DNA of 64,000 nucleotides from an uncultured Dehalococcoidia bacterium (GCA_938015525.1 CALLPC010000015.1:62001-126000); one strand, 5' to 3'; counted from the stretch's first letter, positions 50,977 to 60,911 are shown. Notes: generated by a model not told the origin, from the sequence alone. Program-made: numbers and translations.

Positions 50977-53274
50977 ATGAGTGCGTTCCGCGGTTTCCGG
51001 GTCATCGACTTCTGCCAGGGGATTGCCGGGCCGATGGCGACGATGCTGCTCGCCGATTTCGGTGCCGAGGTGATCAAGGTGGAGCCGCCGGGGGGCGACC
51101 GGGTGAAGGCGCACCCGGGCTACTGGTGCTGGAATCGGAATAAACGGGTCGTGACCCTGGATCTTCACCAGTTCGATGGCCTGGCTGCCGCTCGAAAGCT
51201 CCTTGCCACCGCCGATGCTGCCGTGTTCGACTGGGCACCGGGGGAGCTGGAGCGGAGCGGCCTCGACACCGTTTCCGTGCGAGGCACCGACCCCGCCCTG
51301 GTGCACGCATGGTTTCCGCCCTACTCCCCCCTCGGGCGGTGGAGCCAGCTGCCGCCGGATGAGGGGCTGCTCGAGGCCGTCTCCGGGGTGGCCTGGCTGC
51401 AGATGAGCTATGAAGACCGGCCGACCTACCTCGTGACGCCGCAGGTGCAGTACGGCCAGGCGATGCTCGGGGCGGGGGCGATCGCGAGCGCGCTTTACGC
51501 GAAGCTGCGGACGGGCCGCGGCCAGAGCCTCGAGGTGAGCGGCCTCCACGGGGTGGCAGCGGTGGAAAGCGGCGGCACCATCCGCGCCCGCGAGATGTTC
51601 CGCCTGGGCGGCCGCGGCAGCCGCGGCGGGGTGCCGAACTACCGGCTGTACGAGTGCGCGGATGGGAAGTGGTTCTTCCTCGGGACGCTGACGCCGCAGT
51701 TCTTCCTGAAGGCGCTGGAAGCGACGGACATGCTGCACCTGATGGCGCTGGAGGGGGTGGACGGCGAGTTCACGAACCTGCTGAAGCCTGGCATCAACCA
51801 GCAGGTCATCGAGGCGCTGGAGGCGCGGTTCAAGGAGAAGCCGCGGCAGGAGTGGCTCGACATCCTCCACGCGGCCGGGGTGCCGCGCGGACCCGTCGGC
51901 ACGATCGATGAATGGTTTGCGAGCGAGACGGTGCGCGCGAACGGGATGCGGGTGGAACTGGAGCACGAGCAGCTGGGGAAGGTCGTCATCCCCGGGGTGC
52001 CGGTGAAGCTGAGCGCGACGCCGGGCTCGGTGCGGCACCTGCCGCGGCCGGTGAGCCTGGAGGAGGTCGGGGCGCACGAGCGGGTCCGGGGCGGCGGTGC
52101 GGACCAGCTCCCCGGGGGACCGCTGGCGGGGGTCCGGGTGCTCGACCTGGGGGCGTTCATCGCGGGGACGTATGCGCCGACGATCCTCGCGAACTGGGGG
52201 GCGGACGTGATCAAGGTGGAGCCGCTAGAAGGCGACCCCTTCCGGACGTACGGGCTCGGGTTCGTGGGCTACAACCGGGGGAAGCGGAGCCTCGCGATCG
52301 ACCTGAAGCGGCCGGAGGGCCGGGACGCCTTCCTCGACCTGGTGCGGGTGAGCGACGTGGTACTGGATAACTACCGGCTGGGGGTGCGGGAGCGGCTCGG
52401 CATCGACTACCGGGCGCTGCGGGCGGTGAACCCGCGCATCATCAGCTGCTCGGTGACGGGCTACGGGCCGGCGGGCCCGCTGGCACAGGAGCCGGGGTTC
52501 GACCCGCTGGTGCAGGCGCGGAGCGGGCTGATGGCGCTCCAGGGCGGGGATGACGAGCCCGTCTTCTACCAGATCCCGGTGAACGACACGGCGAGCGCGA
52601 TGATGGCAGCCTTTGGGGTGGTGGCGGCGCTGGCGGCGCGGGAGGTGACGGGCGAGGGGCAGGAGGTGACCACCTGCCTGGCGAACCAGAGCGTGCTGAC
52701 GCTCTCGGGGGAGGTGACGTGGTACGAGGGGCGGCCGGCGCCGCCGAAGGGCGGGCTGGACCTGCTCGGTCTCTCGGCGCTCAACCGGTACTACCGGTGT
52801 GCGGATGGCTGGGTGCTGATAGCGGCGGTGGTGCCGGAGCAGTTCCACGGGGTGTGCGCGGCGCTCGGCCACCCGGAGTGGGCGGGGGGCTGGCTGGCGG
52901 AGCAGGCGCTGCGGGAGCCGGTCGAAGGTCGGCTGGCGGAGCGCATCGCCGGGGCGCTCGCGGGGATGCCGCGGGCGGAGGCGCTGGACCGGCTGCTGAC
53001 GCGAGGGGTGCCGGCGGCGCCGGCGCTCTCGGCCGAGGAGCTGTTCGAGGACCCGTGGCTGCACGCCTGCGGGTACTTCGAGGATTTCGACCACCCGGAG
53101 CTGGGGCCGGTCCGGGGGCCGCGGCTGCTCGGCTGGTTCCCGGAGATGCCGAATGGCTACCCGCGCCGCTCGCCGCTGGTGGGCGAGCACTCGGCCGAGG
53201 TGCTGCGGGAGTGCGGCTTCCCGGAGGAGCGGGTGGCCGGGCTGCTGGCGGCGGGGGTGGTGCGGCAGGCGTAG
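50977..53274 (+). CDS. fused tandem CaiB/BaiF family CoA-transferase
   Basis: A 765-residue family III CoA-transferase with two complete copies in one chain (about 1-375 and 383-765). Both begin with the family entry (GFRVIDFCQGIAGPM... and GVRVLDLGAFIAGTY...FGAEVIKVEPP/WGADVIKVEPL). The catalytic Asp is Asp537 in the second copy (VNDTASAM). The aligned position in the first copy is Gln158 (TPQVQYGQAM), so that half should be inactive and probably structural. These enzymes are interlocked dimers, so the fusion is a single-chain pseudo-dimer. Start at ATG 50977. Substrate unknown. Confidence 0.93.
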   Translation: MSAFRGFRVIDFCQGIAGPMATMLLADFGAEVIKVEPPGGDRVKAHPGYWCWNRNKRVVTLDLHQFDGLAAARKLLATADAAVFDWAPGELERSGLDTVSVRGTDPALVHAWFPPYSPLGRWSQLPPDEGLLEAVSGVAWLQMSYEDRPTYLVTPQVQYGQAMLGAGAIASALYAKLRTGRGQSLEVSGLHGVAAVESGGTIRAREMFRLGGRGSRGGVPNYRLYECADGKWFFLGTLTPQFFLKALEATDMLHLMALEGVDGEFTNLLKPGINQQVIEALEARFKEKPRQEWLDILHAAGVPRGPVGTIDEWFASETVRANGMRVELEHEQLGKVVIPGVPVKLSATPGSVRHLPRPVSLEEVGAHERVRGGGADQLPGGPLAGVRVLDLGAFIAGTYAPTILANWGADVIKVEPLEGDPFRTYGLGFVGYNRGKRSLAIDLKRPEGRDAFLDLVRVSDVVLDNYRLGVRERLGIDYRALRAVNPRIISCSVTGYGPAGPLAQEPGFDPLVQARSGLMALQGGDDEPVFYQIPVNDTASAMMAAFGVVAALAAREVTGEGQEVTTCLANQSVLTLSGEVTWYEGRPAPPKGGLDLLGLSALNRYYRCADGWVLIAAVVPEQFHGVCAALGHPEWAGGWLAEQALREPVEGRLAERIAGALAGMPRAEALDRLLTRGVPAAPALSAEELFEDPWLHACGYFEDFDHPELGPVRGPRLLGWFPEMPNGYPRRSPLVGEHSAEVLRECGFPEERVAGLLAAGVVRQA

Positions 53275-53280
53275 CGCCGG

Positions 53281-54138
53281 CTAGCTGGCGGCCTGCGGGG
53301 GTTTCGGACGGGCATCGGCTCCCGCCGCAGCCTGGGCCGGCTGCGGCGGGCGGGGCGGCCGCCGGATGCTCCAGCGGCGGAACCGCTCTTCGATCGGCTT
53401 GCCCGGCTCGCGCTTTTCGCGCTCGGCGCGCTCGCGCAGGAAGTCGTCGCGGGTGCGGCCGCCGAGCTGGCTGGTGTGGCAGAGGATGGCTTCGACCTTC
53501 TTCTCCCAGTAGTCGGTGATATCGATGGCGTAGTCGGGCTTATCAGCGCCGGCGAGGAGGACTTCGTTGACCTGGTGGCTTTCGAGGCCTTCGTCTTCGT
53601 GGTGCCGGTAGAAGAGGCGGTCACGGACGATGGGGTAGATGGCGTCCATGGTGGCCTGGCCGACGTTCCGGTGGTCGCGGTGGTTGAAGGTGCCGCGGAA
53701 GGCGTCCCAGGTGATGACGACGTCGGGGCGGTAGAGGCGGAGGAGGCGGACGATCTGGCCGCGGAGCTCGGCGCTTTCGCTGGTGAAGCCGTCGGGGTAG
53801 CCGAGGAAGATGCACTCTTTGACGCCGAGGACACGGCAGGCTTCCCGCTGCTCTTCTTCGCGGATGGCGGCGAGCTTTTCGGGGTGCATGGCGGGGTCGT
53901 GGGTGCCCTTGTCGCCGCTCGTGACGACGACGTAGATGACGTCCCACCCCTCGGCGCACCACCTGGCGACGGTGCCGGCGCAGAGGAAGTCGGCGTCGTC
54001 CGGGTGGGCCATGATGACCATGGCGCGGGCGGGGCCCTGGATGGGCGGGAGGGGTTCGGGCTGGAGGAGGGCCTGGGGGTTGGCCCCAGGCTGTTGCGGC
54101 TGCTTTTTCGCCTTCTTCGCGGTTTTGTCTTTGCTCAT
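53281..54138 (-). CDS. PIG-L family deacetylase (LmbE-like)
   Basis: A 285-residue N-acetyl-sugar/thiol deacetylase. The zinc motif AHPDDAD (44-50) and the second HRDHRNVG (about 152-159) are complete. A lysine/proline-rich N-terminus (1-38) and C-terminus extend the core. Related enzymes deacetylate GlcNAc-inositol in mycothiol or bacillithiol synthesis, or lipids. Neighbours give no pathway. Convergent with the CaiB fusion. Confidence 0.9.
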   Translation of the reverse strand: MSKDKTAKKAKKQPQQPGANPQALLQPEPLPPIQGPARAMVIMAHPDDADFLCAGTVARWCAEGWDVIYVVVTSGDKGTHDPAMHPEKLAAIREEEQREACRVLGVKECIFLGYPDGFTSESAELRGQIVRLLRLYRPDVVITWDAFRGTFNHRDHRNVGQATMDAIYPIVRDRLFYRHHEDEGLESHQVNEVLLAGADKPDYAIDITDYWEKKVEAILCHTSQLGGRTRDDFLRERAEREKREPGKPIEERFRRWSIRRPPRPPQPAQAAAGADARPKPPQAAS

Positions 54139-54210
54139 GGGGCGGCGGTCTGCTCAGGCAGGGGTGGCTTGAGGGAACTGTACCAGAGCCCGGCCGGGGA
54201 GGCGCAGGGG

Positions 54211-54594
54211 TCAGCGGCCGGCGGGGCGAACGTGGAGGGCGGTTTCGCCGCGCCCGATGGGCCGCTCTTCGACGAGGGCGAGCGAGGCGGCGGCGAGGAG
54301 GGGGTGGAGCTCGGCCGGTGCGGGCGATTCGGGCTCGGCGGGGTCGAGGATGAGCCAGGCTTCGCCGCGGGCGACGGCGGTCATCCAGGCGAGGCGGCTG
54401 AGGAGGGCGGGGTCGAGCTGGGCGCGCTCGGGCCACCAGAGGATGCGGGCGGTGGGCTCGGCGGTGAGGATGGAGCTGGCGAAGGCGGGGCGGGGCTTCA
54501 TCCGCGATGCCTCGGCGAGGACGGAGTCGGGGGCGGAGACGAGCATGATGGGGCCGTCGGCCGTGGAGAGGCCGAGGTCGGCGAGGGCGCCCAT
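54211..54594 (-). CDS. DUF3052-like hypothetical protein
   Basis: A 127-residue protein that begins inside the secA stop (TGATG). TARILWWPERAQLDPALLSRLAWMTAVARGEAWLILD followed by AELHPLLAAASLALVEERPIG and a last strand (GETALHVRPAGR) resembles the DUF3052 arrangement of actinobacteria. No catalytic motif. Translationally coupled to SecA. Confidence 0.6.
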   Translation of the reverse strand: MGALADLGLSTADGPIMLVSAPDSVLAEASRMKPRPAFASSILTAEPTARILWWPERAQLDPALLSRLAWMTAVARGEAWLILDPAEPESPAPAELHPLLAAASLALVEERPIGRGETALHVRPAGR

Positions 54595-57194
54595 CAGCGG
54601 ATGAGCTTCCGGCGCCGGGCGGCGGTGCTGCCTTTGCCCTGGCCACCGCGCTGGGGAACCGCGCCGAGGGAGCGGATCTCCTGCTCGCTCGGGCCGGTCG
54701 GCTTCGCGATGACGGGCGCGGCCTTCGGGGCAGCCGACTCGGCGGCGCCGTTCGCTTCTGCCGGGGCCGGCGCGGGCGCCGGCTGCTGGACGATGCGGAC
54801 TTTGAAGATGGTCCGGGCCACCTGGCGGCGGATGTTCTGGACGAGCTGGAGGTACATGTCGTGGCCCTCGCGCTTGAAGGCGACGAGGGGGTCGACCTGG
54901 GCGTAGGCCTGGAGGCCGATGCTCTGGCGGAGCTCTTCGATGGCGGTGAGGTGTTCGCGCCAGTGGGTATCGATCGCCTCGAGGAGGAGCCAGTGCTCGA
55001 CCTTGCGCATGTTCTCCGCGCCGATCGCCTGCTCCATCTGTTCGTAGCGGTCCTCGGCGCGGTCGAGGAGCTCATCGGTGAGCTCGTCGCCGAGCTCGGC
55101 CATCTCCTCGACGGAGGGGAGGTCCTCGGGGGGGAAGATTTCGCGGAGCTCGGAGTGGGCGAGTTCGAGCGATTCAGGGTCCTGGCTGTTGACGTTGTCG
55201 GTGATGCGCTCGATTTCGCGGAAGAGCATCTCCTCGAGGACGTTGGCGCGGGTATCGACGCCCTGGAGGATCTTGTCGCGCTGGGTGTAGATCTGCTTGC
55301 GGTGCTCGTTGATGACGTCGTCGAACTCGACGAGCCGCTTCCGGATGTCGAAGTTGTGGCCTTCGACTTTTTGCTGGGCCTGCTCGATGGCCTTGGTGAC
55401 CATCCGGGATTCGAGGGGCATGTCCTCGGTCATGCCGAGCTTCTGCATCATGCCGGGGACCCAGTCGGGCGCGAAGCGCTTCATGATGTCGTCGCCGAAG
55501 GAGACGAAGAAGCGGGAGGAGCCGGGGTCGCCCTGGCGGCCGGCGCGGCCGCGGAGCTGGTTATCGATGCGGCGGGATTCGTGGCGCTCGGTGCCGATGA
55601 CGTGGAGGCCGCCGAGCTCGGCGACGCCGGGGCCGAGCTTGATGTCGGTGCCGCGGCCGGCCATGTTGGTGGCGATGGTGACGGCGCCGCGCTGGCCGGC
55701 GAGGGCGACGATCTGGGCCTCGCGTTCGTGGTATTTGGCGTTGAGGACTTCGTGCGGGATGCCCTTCCGGGTGAGGAGGCTGGAGAGGTATTCGGACTTC
55801 TCGATGGAGGTCGTGCCGACGAGGACGGGGCGGCCGAGCCGGTGCATCGCTTCGATCTCGGCGACGACGGCGTTGAACTTGGCCCGCTCGTTGATGTAGA
55901 CGACGTCCGGGTGGTCCTCGCGGATCATCGGCCGGTGGGTGGGGATGACGACGACGTCGAGGCCGTAGATCTTGTGGAACTCTTCGGCCTCGGTTTCGGC
56001 GGTGCCGGTCATGCCGGCGAGCTTTTCGTAGAGGCGGAAGAGGTTCTGGAAGGTGATGGTGGCGTAGGTGATGGATTCGCGCTGGATGGGCACGCCTTCC
56101 TTGGCTTCGACGGCCTGGTGGATGCCGTGGCTCCAGCGGCGGCCGGGCATGAGGCGGCCGGTGAATTCGTCGACGATGATGACCTCGCCGTCGCGGACGA
56201 CGTAGTCGCGGTCGATGCGCTTGAGGTACTCGGCATCGAGGGCGGCTTCGAGGTGGCGGGCGAGGCGGGGGTCGCCTTCGAAGATGTTGGCGATGCCGAG
56301 GGCGCGTTCGACGCGTTCGATGCCTTCTTCGGTGAGGGCGATGTGCTTCGCCTTGTGGTCGACGATGTAGTCGATGTCTTCGCGGAGGCCTTTGACGGCG
56401 CGGGCGAATTTCACGTAGGTGGCGCTGGCTTCTTCGGCCTGGCCGCTGATGATGAGGGGCGTGCGGGCTTCGTCGATGAGGATGTTGTCGACCTCGTCGA
56501 CGATGGCGAAGTAGAGCTCGCGCTGGGCTTTTTCGCCCCACTCGCGGACCATGTTGTCGCGGAGGTAGTCGAAGCCGAATTCGTTGTTGGTGCCGTAGGT
56601 GATGTCGGCCTGGTAGACCTCTTTGCGGGTGGCGGGGCGGAGGTCCCGGTAGCCGGTGGCGGGGCCTTCGGTCTCGGGGGCGTAGCCGGGCTCGTACATG
56701 AAGGAGATGCCGGCGTTCTGGATGACGCCGACGGACATGCCGAGGGCGTGGTAGACGGGGCCGTACCAGGCCGCGTCGCGGCGGGCGAGGTAATCGTTGA
56801 CGGTGACGACGTGGACGCCGCGCCGGGCGAGGGCGTTGAGGTAGACGGGAGCGACGGCGGTGAGGGTCTTCCCTTCGCCGGTCTTCATCTCGGCGATGCG
56901 GCCTTCGTGGAGGACGATGCCGCCCATGAGCTGAACGTCGTAGGGGCGTTCGCCGACTTTGCGGGCGGCCATCTCGCGGGTGACGGCGAAGGCTTCGGGG
57001 AGGAGGTCGTCGAGGGTTTCGCCGGCGGCGAGCCGCCCTTCGAACTCCCCGGTCTTGGCGGCGAGGGCGTCATCGGAGAGCGTTTCGACCTCGGGGCCGA
57101 GGGCGTTGATTTCGTCGACGATCTTTTCGAGGCGGCGGAGCTCCCGTTCGTTGGAGTCGCCGAGGATGCGGGTGAGGAAGCCGAGCTTGGGCAT
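54594..57194 (-). CDS. secA: preprotein translocase ATPase SecA
   Basis: An 866-residue SecA, the peripheral ATPase of the Sec channel. Walker A MKTGEGKTLTA (near residue 105), DEVDNILIDEARTPLIISG (DEAD-type), NMAGRGTDIKLG, and RGRAGRQGDPGSSRFFVSFGD are present. The chain ends GGQGKGSTAARRRKLIR: the C-terminal CxCx8C(H/C) zinc-binding SEC-C module is absent. A TACACT -10 ends nine bases before the ATG, so the mRNA has a very short leader. Confidence 0.98.
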   Translation of the reverse strand: MPKLGFLTRILGDSNERELRRLEKIVDEINALGPEVETLSDDALAAKTGEFEGRLAAGETLDDLLPEAFAVTREMAARKVGERPYDVQLMGGIVLHEGRIAEMKTGEGKTLTAVAPVYLNALARRGVHVVTVNDYLARRDAAWYGPVYHALGMSVGVIQNAGISFMYEPGYAPETEGPATGYRDLRPATRKEVYQADITYGTNNEFGFDYLRDNMVREWGEKAQRELYFAIVDEVDNILIDEARTPLIISGQAEEASATYVKFARAVKGLREDIDYIVDHKAKHIALTEEGIERVERALGIANIFEGDPRLARHLEAALDAEYLKRIDRDYVVRDGEVIIVDEFTGRLMPGRRWSHGIHQAVEAKEGVPIQRESITYATITFQNLFRLYEKLAGMTGTAETEAEEFHKIYGLDVVVIPTHRPMIREDHPDVVYINERAKFNAVVAEIEAMHRLGRPVLVGTTSIEKSEYLSSLLTRKGIPHEVLNAKYHEREAQIVALAGQRGAVTIATNMAGRGTDIKLGPGVAELGGLHVIGTERHESRRIDNQLRGRAGRQGDPGSSRFFVSFGDDIMKRFAPDWVPGMMQKLGMTEDMPLESRMVTKAIEQAQQKVEGHNFDIRKRLVEFDDVINEHRKQIYTQRDKILQGVDTRANVLEEMLFREIERITDNVNSQDPESLELAHSELREIFPPEDLPSVEEMAELGDELTDELLDRAEDRYEQMEQAIGAENMRKVEHWLLLEAIDTHWREHLTAIEELRQSIGLQAYAQVDPLVAFKREGHDMYLQLVQNIRRQVARTIFKVRIVQQPAPAPAPAEANGAAESAAPKAAPVIAKPTGPSEQEIRSLGAVPQRGGQGKGSTAARRRKLIR

Positions 57195-57355
57195 GCTGGC
57201 TCCAGTGTAGCGCGGATTGCGCGCAGGGCGGCAATGCGGGTTTACGGCGAGGAAACGAGCGACTGGCGTATCGTGAACGGACCGTCACTAGACATCGCAG
57301 TTATCACAGGATTAGGTTCGCGGCCGGGACACTATCTTCGAACGGGGGGGGAGAG

Positions 57356-57811
57356 ATGTTTTTTGGTCGGTCCGGGTTTTTGGCGCGCGTCGTCGTGATT
57401 CCCGTGCTGGTCGTCGGCGCGGCCGCGGGTGCGGTGGCGAGCGCCTGTGGCGGTGGTGGTGATGATGATGGGGCGACGACGCTGAACGTCGAGCTGTTCG
57501 ACTGGGGCATCAAGCTGGACCGGGCATCGGTGCCGGCGGGGCCGGTGCAGGTGAAGGCGAAAAATACCGGTTCGACGGAGCACGAGGTGGTGTTCGTCCG
57601 GACGGACCTGCCGGAGGACAAGCTGCCAATCAAAGAGGGGGAGAAGAAGGTGGACGAGGAGAAGGTGGAGGTGGTGGGGGAGGTGGAGAAGTTCCCGGCG
57701 GGGAAGACCGAGAAGGGGAAGCTCGACCTCCCGGCGGGGCGGTACGTGGTGATCTGCAACATTGCGACGCACTACGGCCTGGGGATGCATACGGTCCTGA
57801 CGGTCCAGTAA
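57356..57811 (+). CDS. cupredoxin lipoprotein (type I copper)
   Basis: A 151-residue lipoprotein: signal with lipobox ASAC (Cys31), then a plastocyanin-like domain. The copper ligands are His76 (TEHEV), Cys134, His139 and Met144 in CNIATHYGLGMH, a complete type I set. It could carry electrons to the oxidase, as neither it nor the oxidase has a fused cytochrome c. Start at ATG 57356 after GGGGGGGAGAG. A terminator follows. Confidence 0.93.
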   Translation: MFFGRSGFLARVVVIPVLVVGAAAGAVASACGGGGDDDGATTLNVELFDWGIKLDRASVPAGPVQVKAKNTGSTEHEVVFVRTDLPEDKLPIKEGEKKVDEEKVEVVGEVEKFPAGKTEKGKLDLPAGRYVVICNIATHYGLGMHTVLTVQ

Positions 57812-57842
57812 GGAGGGACGCCGGCTGCGGCGTTCGCGAGGA

Positions 57843-57879
57843 CCGGAGAGGGGCGCCCTCACCTGGCGCCCCTCTCCGG
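57843..57879. terminator. terminator between cupredoxin and nuoN
   Basis: Perfect 15-bp stem (57843-57857 with 57865-57879) and a 7-base loop, followed by TTGT. Serves the convergent cupredoxin gene and nuo operon. Confidence 0.85.
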
Positions 57880-57903
57880 TTGTCGTGTCCCCGGGACGGC
57901 GGG

Positions 57904-59400
57904 TCAGGGCGCCTGGACGCGGGCGGTGGCCGCGGAGGCCGTTTCGAAGAGCGGCTTTGCCGCCTGCTCTGAGAATTCGAACGCGGGGCCGGGGTACATG
58001 CCGATGAGGAGGATGCCGAGGAGGAGGACGGCGGCGAGGCCCCAGAGGACGGGCTGCACCCGGAACCGGACCGCCTCGCCGATGGGGTCGAAGAGGTACA
58101 TCTGGCGGATGACCATGAGGTAGTAGTAGAGGCTGATGAAGCTGTTCAGGACGGCGAGGGCGACGACCCAGATGGTCTCGCTGGTCGTGGCGCCCTGGAG
58201 CATGAAGAGCTTGGTGGTGAAGCCGGCGAAGAACGGCAGGCCGGCGAAGGAGAAGAGCGAGGCGGTGATGACGAGCGCGAGGAACGGCTGCGTCTCGGCG
58301 AGGCCGCGGAGGCCGGCGATCTCTTCGCTGCCGGTGCGGTTGACGGCGGCGGTGAGCGCGGAGAAGAGGGCGAGGGTGGTGACGATGTAGCCGATGAGGT
58401 GGACGAGGAGACCGCTGGTGGCGTTGAGGCCGACCTGGGCATCGCCGTAGCCGAGGGCGGCGATGCTGATGAGCATGTAGCCGACCTGGCCGATGGAGGA
58501 GTAGGCGACGAGGCGCTTGAGGTTTCGCTGCTGGATGGCGATGAGGTTGCCGACGGTCATGGTGATGGCGGCGAGGGCGAGGAAGGCCCAGCGCCAGCTC
58601 TCGGCATCGGTGACGAAGGCCGTGGAGAAGAGGCGGAGGATGAGGGCGAAGCCGGCGGCCTTGGAGAGGGTGGAGAGGAAGGCGGTGATCGGGAGGGGCG
58701 CGCCTTCATAGGCGTCGGGCGCCCACATATGGAAGGGGGCAGCTGAGACTTTGAAGCCGACGCCGGCGAGGATGAGCATCATGCCGACGGCCACGGCCGG
58801 GTCGAGCCCGGCATCGCGGCCGGCGAAGGCCTCGGCGATGCCGGGGTACGACGTGGTGCCCGCGGCGCCGTAGACGAGGGAGAGGCCGTAGAGGAAGAGC
58901 GCGCTGGAGAATGCGCCGAGGAGGATGTACTTGAGGGAGGCTTCGTTGGAGCGCAGGTCACGCTTCAGGATGCCGACGAGGACGTAGAGGGAGAAGGAGA
59001 GGATTTCGAGAGCGAGGTAGGCGGTGAGCAGCTCGGTGGCGCCGGCCATGATGGTCGTGGCGGAGCCGGCGACGAGCAGGAGGCCGTAGAACTCGCCCTG
59101 GTCGATGCCGCGCTGGCGCTTCAGGTGTTCGGCCGAGATGAGGGCGACGACGGCGACGACGCCAGCGGCGAGGAGGCGGAAGAAGGCGGTGAAGTCGTCG
59201 CTGAGGAAGAGGCCCTGGTAGGACGCTGGGTCGCGATCGAGGAAGGCGAGGCCGGCGGCGAACCAGGCGGCGGCACCGAGGGCGGTGAGGTAGGCGAGGA
59301 GGTCTTTGCGGACGCGCGGGGCGAAGAGCTCGAGGGCGATGACGAGCAGGGCGACGCCGCAGGCGATGTATTCGGGGATGAAGAGGGCGTAGTCGCGCAT
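57904..59400 (-). CDS. nuoN: NADH-quinone oxidoreductase subunit N
   Basis: A 498-residue membrane antiporter-like subunit of complex I with about 14 helices. LISAEHLKRQRGIDQGEFYGLLL, ATELLTAYLALEILSFSLYVLVGI and KVSAAPFHMWAPDAYEGAP are the usual proton-path segments. Last gene of the operon. Confidence 0.96.
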   Translation of the reverse strand: MRDYALFIPEYIACGVALLVIALELFAPRVRKDLLAYLTALGAAAWFAAGLAFLDRDPASYQGLFLSDDFTAFFRLLAAGVVAVVALISAEHLKRQRGIDQGEFYGLLLVAGSATTIMAGATELLTAYLALEILSFSLYVLVGILKRDLRSNEASLKYILLGAFSSALFLYGLSLVYGAAGTTSYPGIAEAFAGRDAGLDPAVAVGMMLILAGVGFKVSAAPFHMWAPDAYEGAPLPITAFLSTLSKAAGFALILRLFSTAFVTDAESWRWAFLALAAITMTVGNLIAIQQRNLKRLVAYSSIGQVGYMLISIAALGYGDAQVGLNATSGLLVHLIGYIVTTLALFSALTAAVNRTGSEEIAGLRGLAETQPFLALVITASLFSFAGLPFFAGFTTKLFMLQGATTSETIWVVALAVLNSFISLYYYLMVIRQMYLFDPIGEAVRFRVQPVLWGLAAVLLLGILLIGMYPGPAFEFSEQAAKPLFETASAATARVQAP

Positions 59401-59401
59401 C

Positions 59402-60907
59402 TTAGCCAGTGACCCCCGGCAGGAGGGTGACGGTGTGGCCGACCCGGTCGGTGAACGGGGCCCACCAGACGCCCATGATGACGATGGAAGCGATGAGCAT
59501 GGCGCCGGAGAGGCGCTCGATCGGGGTGAGGTCTTTCAGGTCCTTCCAGTGCGGGTTGAGCGGTCCGAAGAAGACGGTCGCGAACATGCGGAGCATGTAG
59601 GCGGCGGCGAGGGCCGCGGCGAAGATGGCGAGGGCGCCGAAGACCGGGTAGGTGCGGAAGGTGCCGACGAAGATGTGGAACTCGGCGGTGAAGCCGGAGA
59701 AGCCCGGGAGGCCGACGTTCGCGAGGCCGGCGATTGCGTAGAAGATGACCCAGAGCGGCATCACTCGCGCCAGGCCGCCGAACTCCTTCATATCGCGCGT
59801 GTGGGCCTGGTCGTAGAGGGCGCCGATCATGAGGAAGACGAGGGCGGTCATGACGCCGTGGGAGAACATCTGGAGGACGGCGCCGGTGATGCCGATGGTG
59901 TTCATGGTGGCGAGGCCCATGAGGACGTAGCCCATGTGGCTGACGGAGCTGTAGCCGGAGATGAGCTTGAAATCGCGCTGGGTGAGCGCTGCCGTGGCGC
60001 CGTAGACGGCGCCGACGGTGCCGAGGACCATGAGGGCGGGCATCCAGAACTCGGCGCCTTCGGGCAGGAGCTGGATGCCGAGGCGGATAATGCCGAAGGC
60101 GCCGAGCTTCATGAGGACGCCCGCGTGGACCATCGAGACGGCGGTTGGTGCGGACATGTGGCCGTCGGGCGACCACGTGTGGAGCGGCCAGAGGGCGGCG
60201 AGGACGCCGCAGCCGACGACCATGAGGGGGAAGATGGCTTTCTGGGCGGCGGCGCTGATGGTGCCGTCCTGGCCGGCGGCCCAGAGGGAGGGGAGGTCGA
60301 ACGTGCCGATGCCGGCCTGGTGGAAGGTCGCGAAGATGCCGATCCAGATGAGCACGGAGCCGCCCACCAGCATGAGGGTGAGCTTGGCGGCGCCGTACTC
60401 CTTCCGGGTTGAGCCCCAGACGCCGATGAGCAGGTAGAGCGGCATGACCGCGAGTTCGTAGAAGAAAAAGAAGAAGAAGAGGTCGTAGGCGAAGAAGGTG
60501 CCGTAGACGCCGGCGAGGAGGATCCAGTAGAGGATGTAGAAGTCTTTGTTGCGGTATTCGATTTTCCAGCTGGCGAGTGCGCCGGCGAAGGCGACGACCC
60601 CGGTGAGGAGCCCGAGCAGGGCGGAGATGCCATCGACGGCGAGGCGGAGCGAGATGCCGCCGGGGCCGAGGAAGGCGACGTTTTCGACCCAGGCCCAGTT
60701 GAGGTTCATCTGGGCCTGGGGGCCATCGACCTGGTAGGCCACGAAGATGTAGATGGAGAGGCCGGCGAGGATGGCGCCTGTGACGGCGGAGATGTAGCGG
60801 ACCGCCATCTTCTGGGTGCCGGGCGTGAAGATGAGGATGAGCGCTGCCGCGAGCGGCAGCAGGATCGTGGCAAGGACGACGTAGCCCTGGCCTTCGTCGA
60901 AGGTCAT
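59402..60907 (-). CDS. nuoM: NADH-quinone oxidoreductase subunit M
   Basis: A 501-residue antiporter-like subunit: YELAVMPLYLLIGVWGS, ALWPLHTWSPDGHMSAPTAVSMVHAGVLMKLGAFG and SHGVMTALVFLMIGALYDQ match NuoM. One base separates it from nuoN. Confidence 0.97.
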   Translation of the reverse strand: MTFDEGQGYVVLATILLPLAAALILIFTPGTQKMAVRYISAVTGAILAGLSIYIFVAYQVDGPQAQMNLNWAWVENVAFLGPGGISLRLAVDGISALLGLLTGVVAFAGALASWKIEYRNKDFYILYWILLAGVYGTFFAYDLFFFFFFYELAVMPLYLLIGVWGSTRKEYGAAKLTLMLVGGSVLIWIGIFATFHQAGIGTFDLPSLWAAGQDGTISAAAQKAIFPLMVVGCGVLAALWPLHTWSPDGHMSAPTAVSMVHAGVLMKLGAFGIIRLGIQLLPEGAEFWMPALMVLGTVGAVYGATAALTQRDFKLISGYSSVSHMGYVLMGLATMNTIGITGAVLQMFSHGVMTALVFLMIGALYDQAHTRDMKEFGGLARVMPLWVIFYAIAGLANVGLPGFSGFTAEFHIFVGTFRTYPVFGALAIFAAALAAAYMLRMFATVFFGPLNPHWKDLKDLTPIERLSGAMLIASIVIMGVWWAPFTDRVGHTVTLLPGVTG

Positions 60908-60911
60908 GCGA

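Noticed and set aside
54861-57398. 845-codon open frame on the plus strand opposite secA
   Set aside because: Antisense shadow of secA; low-complexity Asp/Gly/Val/Ala.
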